This document shows positions 14,723-22,419 of a DNA stretch of 33,066 nt, in pieces. The notes beneath the pieces were generated by a model. It searched no databases and was not told the origin of the DNA. It saw only the letters and a program-made list of their open reading frames with translations. Positions within the stretch are counted from its first letter, which is position 1. The number at the start of each line of letters is the position of its first letter. Source of the DNA: an uncultured Clostridia bacterium (GTDB taxonomy: Bacteria > Bacillota > Clostridia > Oscillospirales > Acutalibacteraceae); assembly GCA_947631835.1 (NCBI GenBank), contig CANRMW010000005.1, positions 1 to 33,066 of the forward strand, written 5' to 3'. The position numbers were made by a program, and so were the translations under genes.

Positions 14723-15799
14723 ATGAAAGCCATATTGGAAAAGGGCGCGCGTCTTACGGAACGCGCGTGGAAGCGCCTTGCGGCGGCGGGTCTCGCGCTC
14801 CTGCTCGTCGTGGTCCTCGCCATCGCGCTGTTCCCGCTGCTCGACGGCGGCTCGCCCGCAGAGATCGTCACTTATGCCATGGGCAGCTATGTGCGGCAGA
14901 CGGTCTACGGAAAGAACGGGGAGGAAGCCGCGCGCGAGGCCGCAGGCGCCGTGCAGGCGCTCGACAACGAGATCTCGTGGCGCGCCGTCGGTGGGGACAT
15001 CCAACGGCTGAACGAGCACGCCGGGGACGACTGGATCGAGCTCTCCGAGGAGACGGTCGGCCTCCTCGCCCTCGCGCAGGAGGTCTGCGAAAAGAGCGGC
15101 GGCGCGTTCGACGTCACCGTCGCGCCGCTCACCCACCTCTGGGATTTCGACGACGCGAAAAACGAGGTCCCCTCTGCGGAAAAGATCGCCGACCGGCTGC
15201 AATACGTCGGCGGAAAATTTCTGCGGCTGGACCAAAACGAAAACACCGCCTCCCTTCGAAATACGGGGAACGCCGTGGACCTCGGCGGCCTCGGGAAGGG
15301 CGCCGCCTGCGACGCGGCGTGCGCGGTCTATGAAACGCTCGGCGTGCGCGCGGCGGTGATCGCCGTCGGCGGCAGCATCGGCGTTTACGGCACAAAACCG
15401 GCGGGCGGCCGCTGGAACATCGCCGTGCGCGACCCGAACAGCGACGGCTCCATCGGGACGCTCTCCATTGAGCGCGGGTTCGTCTCCACCTCCGGCAGCT
15501 ACGAAAAATGCTTCGAAAAAGACGGCGTGCTGTACCACCACCTGCTCGACCCGCACACCGGGATGCCCGCGCGCACGGGCCTGCTCTCCGTCACGGTCTG
15601 GAGCGAAAACGGCGCGCTCTCGGATATGCTCTCGACGGCCTGCTTCGTCCTCGGGGAATCGGACGGCGCGGCGCTCCTTGAAACATTTGGCGCGGAGGGC
15701 ATCTTCATCCGCGAGGACGGCGCCGTCGCGGTGACGGACGGCCTTTCGGAGAGCTTCCAGCTCACGGCGGAGGGATACGCCCTCGCCCCGCTCGCATGA
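14723..15799 (+). CDS. apbE: FAD:protein FMN transferase
   Basis: A 358-residue ApbE-type enzyme that attaches FMN to a threonine of extracytoplasmic redox proteins (such as Rnf/Nqr subunits or FMN-bind-domain proteins). A single N-terminal membrane anchor (about 19-40) places the catalytic domain outside the cell. Family motifs: YAMGSYV (51-57), VDLGGLGKG (185-193), the metal-site HHLLDPHTG (272-280) and DMLSTA (301-306). There is no lipobox cysteine. The ATG at 14723 has GGAAGGAG with four bases of spacing; the frame continues upstream into the repeats but only as an artefact. It overlaps the NusG-domain-II gene by four bases (ATGA). No FMN-bind target protein is in the window. Confidence 0.93.
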   Translation: MKAILEKGARLTERAWKRLAAAGLALLLVVVLAIALFPLLDGGSPAEIVTYAMGSYVRQTVYGKNGEEAAREAAGAVQALDNEISWRAVGGDIQRLNEHAGDDWIELSEETVGLLALAQEVCEKSGGAFDVTVAPLTHLWDFDDAKNEVPSAEKIADRLQYVGGKFLRLDQNENTASLRNTGNAVDLGGLGKGAACDAACAVYETLGVRAAVIAVGGSIGVYGTKPAGGRWNIAVRDPNSDGSIGTLSIERGFVSTSGSYEKCFEKDGVLYHHLLDPHTGMPARTGLLSVTVWSENGALSDMLSTACFVLGESDGAALLETFGAEGIFIREDGAVAVTDGLSESFQLTAEGYALAPLA

Positions 15800-16179
15800 G
15801 GGCCCCTAGATCCCGCCGCCTGCCCGGGAAAGGCGAGGCCGCGGCGCTCCTCGCGCTTTTGCTCCTCGCGCTCGCCGTGTTTTTCGGCGCGCGCCGGTTC
15901 GCCCCCGCCGGGGAGACGGTTTTGATCGAGCAAAACGGCGAGACCGTGTTCTCCGCCCGCCTCGCCGACCTCGGGGAGGCGCGGGTGCTCGAGATCGGCG
16001 GCGCGGCGGTCGAGGTCTCCCGGCGCGGCGCGCGGTTCCTCGAGAGCGACTGCCCGGACCGCCTCTGCGTCAAGGCCGGGCTTTTGACGCGCGCGGGCGA
16101 GAGCGCGGTCTGCCTGCCAAACCGCGTCAGCGTGCGGATCACCGGCGGCGGGGGAAGCATCGACGCCGTGACCGGCTGA
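15796..16179 (+). CDS. NusG domain II-containing membrane-anchored protein
   Basis: A 127-residue protein with a basic N-terminus, one transmembrane helix (about 16-32) and a beta-rich NusG-domain-II-like extracytoplasmic domain. The hallmark is C86-PDRL-C91-VK followed by AVCLPN (Cys106), the conserved cysteine set of this family. Such proteins are regularly encoded with ApbE and a Gx-type transporter; their molecular role is not established, though a link to flavinylation or extracytoplasmic electron transfer is plausible. The start overlaps the apbE stop as ATGA, indicating coupled translation. It does not contain the NusG N-terminal domain and is unrelated to transcription. Confidence 0.86.
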   Translation: MRAPRSRRLPGKGEAAALLALLLLALAVFFGARRFAPAGETVLIEQNGETVFSARLADLGEARVLEIGGAAVEVSRRGARFLESDCPDRLCVKAGLLTRAGESAVCLPNRVSVRITGGGGSIDAVTG

Positions 16180-16192
16180 AGGGAGGCCGAAA

Positions 16193-16708
16193 ATGGACAA
16201 AAAAAACGCCGCGAAGCACGCGGCTCTCTGCGGGCTCCTCGGGGCGCTCGCGCTCTCCCTCTCCTATCTCGAGGGACTGCTGCCGCCGCTTCCCGGCATC
16301 CCGCCCGGGGCGAAGCCCGGCCTTTCGAATCTCGCGGTGCTCGCCGCCGCCGACCTGCTCGGCCTGCCCGCCGCGCTTTCCCTCGCCGTGCTCAAGGGCG
16401 GGTTCGCGTTCCTCACACGCGGCGTGACGCCCGGGATCATGAGCCTTTCGGGCGGCCTGCTCAGCGCTCCCGCCATGACGCTCATCCTCCGGAAAACCAA
16501 GCTCTCCCCGCTCTTTGCGGGCGTCACGGGCGCGCTCGCGCACAACGCGGCGCAGCTCGCCGCCGCCCGCTTTCTGACCGGTCCCGCCGCGTGGGGCTAC
16601 GCCCCGGGGATGCTCCTGCTCGGCGTCGTCTCCGGACTTCTGACCGGCGCGTGTTTTTCCGGAATCTCCGCCGTCTTGGAAAAAGCCTTCGGCCATCGGA
16701 CTCCCTGA
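16193..16708 (+). CDS. Gx transporter family protein (heptaprenyl diphosphate synthase component I-like)
   Basis: A 171-residue, strongly hydrophobic protein with five or six transmembrane segments, showing the family element PPGAKPGLSNLAVL (37-50) and GGFAFLTRGVTPGIMSLSGG. Databases often name this family 'heptaprenyl diphosphate synthase component I', but it looks like an ECF-S-type small permease rather than a prenyl synthase. GGGAGG precedes ATG 16193, 13 bases after the previous gene. The trio apbE, NusG-II and Gx protein recurs in Firmicutes, where the Gx protein may supply a flavin or quinone precursor; this is inference. The gene ends 10 bases before the convergent ogt stop. Confidence 0.85.
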   Translation: MDKKNAAKHAALCGLLGALALSLSYLEGLLPPLPGIPPGAKPGLSNLAVLAAADLLGLPAALSLAVLKGGFAFLTRGVTPGIMSLSGGLLSAPAMTLILRKTKLSPLFAGVTGALAHNAAQLAAARFLTGPAAWGYAPGMLLLGVVSGLLTGACFSGISAVLEKAFGHRTP

Positions 16709-16718
16709 CGGCGCGGTG

Positions 16719-17174
16719 CTACGCCCCTTTTTCCAGCGCCAGCAGAAACTTTTTCCGCTCCATCCCGGCGGCAAAGCCGGTCAGCGAGCCGTCCGCGCCG
16801 ATCACCCTGTGGCAGGGCGTGACGATCAAAATCGGGTTCGCATGGTTCGCCGCGCCGACGGCCCGCGCGGCTTTCGGCCTGCCGACCGCCGCCGCGACCT
16901 CCCCGTAGGTGCGCGTCTCCCCGTAAGGGATATCCCGCAGCGCCGCCCAGACGGCCTTTTGGAACGCCGTGCCCTTCGGCGCGATCGGGAACGTGAAGCG
17001 CTTCCGGTCCCCGGCAAAATATTCGCGCAGCTCTTTTTCCGCGCGACGCAGGACGGCCGTCTCCGAAAACGGCCCTTCAAGCGGCTCCACCGTGATCCTC
17101 GTCACCGCGCCGCGCTCCTCTTCGAGAAAAAGCGCCCCGATCGGTGTTTCGAGGCGCGTTCTTGCGGTATCCAA
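16719..17174 (-). CDS. ogt: Methylated-DNA-[protein]-cysteine S-methyltransferase
   Basis: A 151-residue suicide DNA-repair protein that moves an alkyl group from O6-alkylguanine to its own cysteine. The active-site PCHRVIG has Cys121, and the DNA-binding helix region FQKAVWAALRDIPYGETRTYGEVAAAVGRPKAARAVG (in several pieces, ~71-107) carries the helix-turn-helix with its arginine finger. The start is the TTG at 17174: GAGGAG lies six bases upstream and the upstream degV stop (17187-17185) is just before it. A longer frame from a TTG at 17204 would overlap degV and lacks a ribosome site. It probably shares the degV promoter. Confidence 0.9.
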   Translation of the reverse strand: MDTARTRLETPIGALFLEEERGAVTRITVEPLEGPFSETAVLRRAEKELREYFAGDRKRFTFPIAPKGTAFQKAVWAALRDIPYGETRTYGEVAAAVGRPKAARAVGAANHANPILIVTPCHRVIGADGSLTGFAAGMERKKFLLALEKGA

Positions 17175-17184
17175 TTTCGTCTCC

Positions 17185-18042
17185 TCAATCAAAATCCTGC
17201 TCAATGACGCCCATCGCGTGGACGCCCGCGCCGACGTGGCAGCAAATGCTGATTGGCAGGCGGCACATCTCGATGGAATTGTCCCCGAAGTGCTTCCGGA
17301 CCTCCTTGCGGAACTCCATCGCGGATTTCGGGTCGCCGGAATACGCCATCTGGATGATGTACTTCTTCCCCTTAAAGCGCGTCTCGATGTCCTTCTCGCA
17401 CGCTTTGATCATCGTCTCCTCGGCCTTCGCCATGCCGCGGACCTTCGCGTAAGCGTCCAGCTTTTCCCCTTGGATCTGCAGCACGGGCTTCAGCCCGAGC
17501 AGCGTCGCGAGCGCCGCGCCCGCCGGGGTGACGCGCCCGCTCTTCTTGAGCAGCTCGAGCGTGTTCACCGCAAGGTAAATCGAGCAGTTCAGCGCCGCCG
17601 CCTCGAGCTGCACACAGATCTCCTGCGCATTAAGGCCCTTTTTGATGAGTTTCAGCGCGTCGTAGACCGAGTCGCGCTGCGTGATCGAGATGCGCTTGTT
17701 GTCCACCACGACGACGCGGCCGCTGTACTCCGCGGCGAGCGCCTTCGCCGTCCCGCAGGAGCCCGAAAGCGCCGAGGACATCGGGATGTGTACGATGGAA
17801 TCGTAGGTCTTCAAAAGCTCGTCCCAGAGATCCGTGATGGACTCCGGCGACGGCTGGGAGGAGGACACGCTGTCCCCGTTCGCCAGCATCTCAAAGAAAT
17901 GCTCGTAGGTACATGTGACGCCTTCCAGATAACTCGTACCGTTCACGATAAACGGCATCGGAAGAAGATGGATCCCGTTTTTTTTCGCCTCTTCCGGGGT
18001 CATGCTGCTGTTCGTATCCGTGACGACAGCGATCCTGCTCAT
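17185..18042 (-). CDS. DegV family fatty-acid-binding protein
   Basis: A 285-residue DegV/FakB-type protein. The N-terminal VVTDTNSSMTPEEA (6-19) and the SSQPSPESI and IPMSSALSGSCGTA elements (near 61-69 and 86-99) are the fatty-acyl-binding signatures; the C-terminal half contains the CCHVGAGVHAMG block, like the HxGPG loop of FakB. FakB proteins present fatty acids to a FakA kinase for phosphorylation; no FakA is in the window, so acyl-phosphate delivery is plausible but unproven. The start is ATG 18042 with AAGG upstream. It leads a two-gene operon with ogt under the promoter at 18100-18127. Confidence 0.88.
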   Translation of the reverse strand: MSRIAVVTDTNSSMTPEEAKKNGIHLLPMPFIVNGTSYLEGVTCTYEHFFEMLANGDSVSSSQPSPESITDLWDELLKTYDSIVHIPMSSALSGSCGTAKALAAEYSGRVVVVDNKRISITQRDSVYDALKLIKKGLNAQEICVQLEAAALNCSIYLAVNTLELLKKSGRVTPAGAALATLLGLKPVLQIQGEKLDAYAKVRGMAKAEETMIKACEKDIETRFKGKKYIIQMAYSGDPKSAMEFRKEVRKHFGDNSIEMCRLPISICCHVGAGVHAMGVIEQDFD

Positions 18043-18099
18043 AAACCTTCCGCCCTTTCCGTTTTTTCCCTTCGCCCGCCGAGCGGGTGTCCTTATACT

Positions 18100-18127
18100 A
18101 TGATAAGGGAAAAATCGGATTTGTCAA
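18100..18127 (-). promoter_or_regulatory. Promoter of degV-ogt
   Basis: On the minus strand a perfect TTGACA (18127-18122), a 16-base spacer and TATCAT (18105-18100), about 55 bases upstream of the degV ATG. Confidence 0.8.
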
Positions 18128-18167
18128 GCGCTCCCGGAGAAATTCGGGTAAAAACGCAAAAATCCGC

Positions 18168-18196
18168 TTGCAATGGGCCCTTTTCTGTGCTATACT
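18168..18196 (+). promoter_or_regulatory. Promoter of rpsO
   Basis: TTGCAA (18168-18173), a 17-base spacer and TATACT (18191-18196). It leaves a leader of about 95 bases before the rpsO ATG, long enough for the S15-binding autoregulatory fold known in other bacteria; I did not identify that fold here. Confidence 0.85.
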
Positions 18197-18296
18197 ATTC
18201 CACGACCCACCCACGGATCAGGGACCAACCCCAATGAGGAACACACCGACCCCGACCTGTGAGCGCGGCAGATTTTTGAAAAGGTGGAATACCGAA

Positions 18297-18560
18297 ATGC
18301 TGAAGAGCGAAAAGACAGAGATCATCCAGGCGTATGCCCGTCACGAGGGCGACACCGGCTCCCCCGAGGTGCAGATCGCGGTCCTCACGAAGCGCATCAA
18401 CGACCTCACGGAGCACCTCCGCCAGAACCAGAAGGATCATCACTCCCGCCGCGGCCTGCTGAAGATGGTCGGCCAGCGCCGGAGCCTCCTCAACTACCTG
18501 ATGAAGGTGGATATCGAGCGCTACAGAGCGATCATCGCGAAGCTGGGCATTCGTAAGTAA
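18297..18560 (+). CDS. rpsO: 30S ribosomal protein S15
   Basis: An 87-residue primary-binding protein of the small ribosomal subunit, contacting the central domain of 16S rRNA and bridging to the 50S subunit. The family run of helices is clear: [19 protein letters not shown] (16-34), [19 protein letters not shown] (37-55) and [11 protein letters not shown] (58-68), with a terminal LGIRK. The length is standard. The ATG at 18297 has AAGGTGG ten bases upstream. It is followed by a terminator and then pnp, the same order as rpsO-pnp in many bacteria. Confidence 0.98.
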   Translation: MLKSEKTEIIQAYARHEGDTGSPEVQIAVLTKRINDLTEHLRQNQKDHHSRRGLLKMVGQRRSLLNYLMKVDIERYRAIIAKLGIRK

Positions 18561-18587
18561 GCGGATCGCGCACGCATCGGAAGCGGG

Positions 18588-18615
18588 ACGGCTGCGTGAA
18601 AGCGCAGCCGTTTTG
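18588..18615 (+). terminator. Terminator after rpsO
   Basis: Stem ACGGCTGCG (18588-18596) / CGCAGCCGT (18603-18611), a 6-base loop, then TTTGTTCC. It sits between rpsO and pnp, so pnp transcripts arise by read-through or from a separate promoter. Confidence 0.85.
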
Positions 18616-18674
18616 TTCCGGGCGCGCCGTTCGGCGTTTCTGTTCCGCCCCAAACACACTTTATTTTACGCGCC

Positions 18675-18734
18675 GGGTACGTTTAGCAGTGAAACGAGCG
18701 CACAGCCGCTGCGCGTTGGTTTAACTGCTGACCC
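18675..18734 (+). other. Long imperfect stem-loop in the pnp leader
   Basis: Nested pairings GGGT/ACCC (outer), AGCAGT (18685-18690) / ACTGCT (18724-18729), AAAC/GTTT and GCGCA/TGCGC around a 7-base loop form one extended hairpin about 60 bases long, 40 bases upstream of the pnp start. Its position matches the RNase III-cut leader hairpin known upstream of E. coli pnp; equivalence is inference. Confidence 0.65.
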
Positions 18735-18774
18735 GTGCCGCGCGCGCCCGGAACACCGGGAGAAAGGAAACAGC

Positions 18775-20973
18775 ATGTTCGAAAAATTCAGGACTTTCGA
18801 GACCGAGTTCGCCGGACGCCCCCTCGTCATCGAGACGGGCAAGATGGCGCAGCTCGCAAACGGCGAGTGCCTCGTGCGCTACGGCGACACCGTGGTCCAC
18901 GTCGCCGCGACCGCCGCGGCCAAGCCGAGAGACGGGATCGACTTCTTCCCGCTCTCCGTTGACTTTGAGGAAAAGCTCTACTCCGTGGGCCGCATCCCCG
19001 GCTCCTTCCTGCGCCGCGAGGGCAGGCCGTCCGAAAAGGCCATCCTCACCTGCCGCATGATCGACCGCCCGATCCGCCCGCTCTTCCCGAAGGATATGCG
19101 CAACGACGTCACGATCGTCGCGACCGTCATGTCCGTCGATCAGGACAACTCGCCGGAGATCGCCGCAATGGTCGGCACCTCCGTCGCGCTCTCCATCTCC
19201 GACATCCCGTGGGACGGCCCGATCAGCGGCGTCTCCGTCGGCCTTGTCGAGGGCAAGTTCGTCATCAACCCGAACGAGGAACAGCGCAAGGTCTCCGAGA
19301 TGGCCGTCACCGTCGCCTCCACGAGCGACCGCATCGCAATGATCGAAGCGGGCGCGAACGAGGTCTCCGACGAGGATATGCTCGACGGCATCATGGCCGG
19401 CCACAAGGAGAACCAGAAGATCATCGAGTTCATCAAGGGCATCCAGGCCGAGATCGGCAAGGAGAAGTTCTCCTATCCGTCCAACGAGCCGGACGAGGAG
19501 ATGTTCGAGGCCGTCCGCGACTTCTCCGTGGAGGACATCAAGGTCGCGATGGATACCGACGACAAGACCGTCCGCGACGAGCGCCTCAAGCCCATTTACG
19601 AAAAAGTACACGCGCACTTTGACGAGATCTATCCGGATCAGGCCGCGAAGATCGACGAGTGCCTCTATAAGACGCAGAAGTTCGTCGTGCGCCGCTGGCT
19701 GCTCGACGAGCAGAAGCGTGTGGACGGCCGCAAGATGGACGAGATCCGTCCGCTCGCAGCGGAAGTCGGCATCCTGCCGCGCGTCCACGGTTCCGGCATG
19801 TTCACCCGCGGCCAGACGCAGGTGCTCACCGTGGCGACGCTCGGCTCCACGCGCGACAACCAGCTCCTCGACGGCATCGACAAGGAAGAGACGAAGCGCT
19901 ACATCCACCACTACAACTTCCCGTCCTATTCCGTCGGCGAGACCCGCCCGGCCCGCAGCCCCGGCCGCCGCGAGATCGGCCACGGCGCGCTCGCGGAGCG
20001 CGCGCTGCTCCCGGTGATCCCCTCCCTCGAGGAGTTCCCGTATACGATCCGCCTCGTCTCCGAGGTGCTCTCCTCCAACGGCTCCACCTCGCAGGGCTCG
20101 GTCTGCGGCTCGACGCTCGCGCTCATGGATGCTGGCGTGCCGATCAAGGCCCCTGTCGCGGGCATCTCCTGCGGCCTCATCACCGAGGGCGACCGCTGGA
20201 TGACGATGGTCGATATCCAGGGCGTGGAGGACTTCTTCGGCGACATGGACTTCAAGGTCGCCGGCACGAAGAAGGGCATCACCGCGATCCAGATGGACCT
20301 GAAGATCCACGGCCTCACGCCGGAGATCATCAAGGAAGCCTTTGAAAAGACCCACAAGGCCAGAAACTATATCCTCGACGAGATCATGCTCCCGGTCATT
20401 GCGGAGCCGCGTCCGGAGCTTTCGAAGTACGCCCCGAAGATGCTCTCCACGGTCGTCCCGGTGGACAAGATTCGCGAGGTCATCGGCTCGGGCGGCAAGG
20501 TCATCCAGAAGATCTGCGCCGAGTGCGAAGTCACCATCGACATCGAAGACGACGGAAGCTGCTTCATCTCCGGCATCGACATCGAAAAGTGCCGCCGCGC
20601 GCTGGAGATCATCGAGACCATCGTCAACGACCCCGAGCCCGGCACCTATTACAGCGGCCGCGTGACGCGCATCATGGACTTCGGCGCGTTCGTGGAGATC
20701 GCCCCCGGCAAGGAGGGCCTCGTGCACATCTCGCACCTCGACATCCGCCGCACCGAGAACGTCACCGACGTCGTGAACGTGGGCGACATCATCAAGGTGA
20801 AGGTGCTCGAGATCGACGACAAGGGCCGCCTGAACCTCTCCCGCCGCGACGCGCTGATCGACCTCGACGGCGCCGTGCCGGAGAACACGCTCTCTGACAA
20901 GCCGCGCGGCGAACGCCGTGACCGCGACCGCGGCCCGCGCCGTGACCGCGGCGACCGCAGAGACCGCCGCTGA
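18775..20973 (+). CDS. pnp: Polyribonucleotide nucleotidyltransferase (PNPase)
   Basis: A 732-residue 3'-to-5' phosphorolytic exoribonuclease that works as a trimer in mRNA decay. Domains in order: first RNase PH fold (about 1-210), helical linker (~210-310), second RNase PH fold (~315-545) with the metal-binding DFFGDMDFKVAGT, KH domain (~555-610, with VIGSGGKVIQKI) and S1 domain (~620-690, ending KVLEIDDKGRLNLSRRD). A short Arg/Asp-rich tail follows, starting at DKPRGERRDRDRG. Length is normal for the family. The ATG at 18775 has AAAGGA; an upstream extension of the frame has no support and crosses the leader hairpin. Confidence 0.98.
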   Translation: MFEKFRTFETEFAGRPLVIETGKMAQLANGECLVRYGDTVVHVAATAAAKPRDGIDFFPLSVDFEEKLYSVGRIPGSFLRREGRPSEKAILTCRMIDRPIRPLFPKDMRNDVTIVATVMSVDQDNSPEIAAMVGTSVALSISDIPWDGPISGVSVGLVEGKFVINPNEEQRKVSEMAVTVASTSDRIAMIEAGANEVSDEDMLDGIMAGHKENQKIIEFIKGIQAEIGKEKFSYPSNEPDEEMFEAVRDFSVEDIKVAMDTDDKTVRDERLKPIYEKVHAHFDEIYPDQAAKIDECLYKTQKFVVRRWLLDEQKRVDGRKMDEIRPLAAEVGILPRVHGSGMFTRGQTQVLTVATLGSTRDNQLLDGIDKEETKRYIHHYNFPSYSVGETRPARSPGRREIGHGALAERALLPVIPSLEEFPYTIRLVSEVLSSNGSTSQGSVCGSTLALMDAGVPIKAPVAGISCGLITEGDRWMTMVDIQGVEDFFGDMDFKVAGTKKGITAIQMDLKIHGLTPEIIKEAFEKTHKARNYILDEIMLPVIAEPRPELSKYAPKMLSTVVPVDKIREVIGSGGKVIQKICAECEVTIDIEDDGSCFISGIDIEKCRRALEIIETIVNDPEPGTYYSGRVTRIMDFGAFVEIAPGKEGLVHISHLDIRRTENVTDVVNVGDIIKVKVLEIDDKGRLNLSRRDALIDLDGAVPENTLSDKPRGERRDRDRGPRRDRGDRRDRR

Positions 20974-20989
20974 CCCCAAACGCAAAACC

Positions 20990-21020
20990 GCCGCCCGTTC
21001 CGATTGGACCGGGCGGCTTT
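20990..21020 (+). terminator. Terminator after pnp
   Basis: Stem GCCGCCCG (20990-20997) / CGGGCGGC (21010-21017) with a 12-base loop, extended by GCAAAA/TTTGC at the base; the U tract is short. Confidence 0.7.
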
Positions 21021-21069
21021 GCTATTTCTGTTTCGATGTCTGTCCGACGCATCCAACACGACGGAAAGC

Positions 21070-21834
21070 TCATTTTTGAATCGAACGGCGGCGTCTTCTG
21101 TCTTTGAGAAAAAGAACTACGGAAGCGGCAAGGATGAGAAGACTGATCCATTGGGAGGTAGAAAAATCGCCCCAAGCGCCACGCACGGAATCCCCCCTGA
21201 GATATTCCAGAAGGAAGCGCAGAACGGAATAAACCGTAAAATACAGGAGCAGCAGTTTTTCCCCGGAAACGCGGCGCCTGCGAAGGACAAGAAGCAGAGC
21301 AAAGAGCAGCAAATTCAGAAAGCTCTCCAAAAGTTGAACAGGAAACACCGCTTGCGGTGCCAACACTGGAAAAACGACGCTCCCCGGACCGTCATACGGC
21401 ACGCCATAGCAGCAGCCTGCAAAAAAGCATCCTAAGCGCCCAAAGGCGTGCCCCAAAGGAAGCGCGGGAACAACGGCGAAGCACACAGCGCTCACGCTTT
21501 CCTTCATCAAGAGGGTCCCCAAATATGCCCCTAAAGCGCCAAAAAGCAGCCCGCCGTAGAAGACGAATCCCTCGCCGATCAGGGCAGACAAGCCCTCGCT
21601 CCGAAGTACGGGAAGGATGTTTTTCACGCCCAGCACCGTTACAAGATAGAACCCCTTGGCACCGGCGATTCCAAAGCTGATCCCAAGAGCGAGAATGACG
21701 ATCATGGAATCCACATCGACTTTATATTTTTTCGCGCCGTAAACCGAGAAAAAAGACGCGGCAAGTATGCCCGCTGCCATGCAAAGGCCATATAACGGTA
21801 TTTCGACCCCAAAAAGGCGGATTGATTCCAGCAA
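21070..21834 (-). CDS. Lgt-like (prolipoprotein diacylglyceryl transferase family) membrane protein
   Basis: A 254-residue polytopic membrane protein with about seven transmembrane segments. It matches the Lgt family in overall layout: PLYGLCMAAGI (13-23), VFYGGLLFGALGAYLG (91-106), a central HAFGRLGCFFAGCCYG (129-144) and LEYLRGD (209-215). The canonical centre reads GRxGNFxNxE; here the asparagine and glutamate positions are cysteines (C136, C141), so enzymatic lipoprotein maturation is doubtful and it may be a paralog of other function. The start is a TTG at 21834 with GAGG seven bases upstream, immediately after a strong hairpin. The stretch is AT-richer than its neighbours. Confidence 0.8.
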   Translation of the reverse strand: MLESIRLFGVEIPLYGLCMAAGILAASFFSVYGAKKYKVDVDSMIVILALGISFGIAGAKGFYLVTVLGVKNILPVLRSEGLSALIGEGFVFYGGLLFGALGAYLGTLLMKESVSAVCFAVVPALPLGHAFGRLGCFFAGCCYGVPYDGPGSVVFPVLAPQAVFPVQLLESFLNLLLFALLLVLRRRRVSGEKLLLLYFTVYSVLRFLLEYLRGDSVRGAWGDFSTSQWISLLILAASVVLFLKDRRRRRSIQK

Positions 21835-21848
21835 AATAATACCTCATT

Positions 21849-21882
21849 AAAAATGGTTGGGCGCACAAGGTGCGCCCAACCA
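21849..21882 (-). terminator. Strong hairpin between the small membrane protein and lgt-like genes
   Basis: Perfect 13-bp stem TGGTTGGGCGCAC / GTGCGCCCAACCA with a 3-base loop; on the minus strand it is followed by TTTTT and then directly by the ribosome site of the lgt-like gene. It is an intrinsic terminator, or an attenuator if the two genes share a transcript. Confidence 0.85.
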
Positions 21883-21896
21883 GCCATACCGATTTC

Positions 21897-22163
21897 TTAG
21901 AAGAGAGAGTTCGCGGCACCTGCCGCACCGATCGCACCGATGCACGCGGCGCATGCTACAAACAGAATAATGGAAAGAACAAAACCGATGATCGAGAGCA
22001 CGAGACCCGCCGTAGCCATTCCCTTTTTCTCCGGAACCTTCCGGGCCAAAGCGCCCAAAATGATGCCGATGATACCGGTAATCGCGCCAACCCACTGGAA
22101 TCCCGCAAAGAAAAGCGCCATCACAACGGAAATGATTCCCAGAACCAAAGAACCAATCGCCAT
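21897..22163 (-). CDS. Small DUF4190-like membrane protein
   Basis: An 88-residue hydrophobic protein with two transmembrane hairpins: MAIGSLVLGIISVVMALFF (1-19) with WVGAITGIIGIILGALA (24-40), a short charged hinge RKVPEKKG (41-48), then MATAGLVLSIIGFVLSIIL (49-67) and a Cys/Ala/Gly-rich end. The G-x-A-x-A-G repeat pattern and charged hinge are typical of DUF4190 proteins of unknown function. The ATG at 22163 has GGGAGGG about nine bases upstream. It is the first gene of an AT-richer minus-strand pair with the Lgt-like gene, separated from it by a strong hairpin. Confidence 0.75.
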   Translation of the reverse strand: MAIGSLVLGIISVVMALFFAGFQWVGAITGIIGIILGALARKVPEKKGMATAGLVLSIIGFVLSIILFVACAACIGAIGAAGAANSLF

Positions 22164-22419
22164 TAATCATTACCCTCCCTTCCCGTAAAATATAATTTTA
22201 TGGGAATATGGTCAGATTTTACCCTCCCATAAATACCCCGCTTTATGGACTGTTCTCCAAAATGCTTCAAAATGTAGCTTTCATCGCTCATTATATCAAC
22301 AAAACGAAGCAAAGTCAAGCATTATTTCGAGTTAGGCACGGTAAAATTTTCAAAATTGCAATTTATCTGGAATTAAATCGTCATAAAGGCTATAATAGCA
22401 ATCGGTGAGGATAGTGAGT
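22164..22419. other. AT-rich divergent intergenic region with candidate operators
   Basis: This spacer between the small membrane protein and the XRE regulator is clearly AT-richer than the rest of the window. It holds an inverted repeat TTTATGGGA (22197-22205) / TCCCATAAA (22225-22233), a related TTTATGGAC near 22243, and a perfect 12-bp palindrome AAATTGCAATTT (22353-22364) about 27 bases upstream of the XRE -10 box. I see no gene in it. Confidence 0.6.
22391..22396 (+). promoter_or_regulatory. -10 box of the XRE regulator
   Basis: A perfect TATAAT lies 23 bases before the preferred start at 22420; no convincing -35 is seen at 17 bases (TGGAAT), so the promoter may need an activator or be weak. 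Confidence 0.55.

Noticed and set aside
16724-16735. Terminator after the apbE operon
   Set aside because: Only a 4-bp stem GGCG/CGCC before CCTTTTT was found between convergent genes; too weak to call.
18721-20985. A 754-codon open frame on the minus strand across pnp
   Set aside because: It is the antisense shadow of pnp: the plus strand encodes a full PNPase with all domains, while the minus frame gives low-complexity Asp/Leu/Arg/Val-rich protein without recognisable domains.
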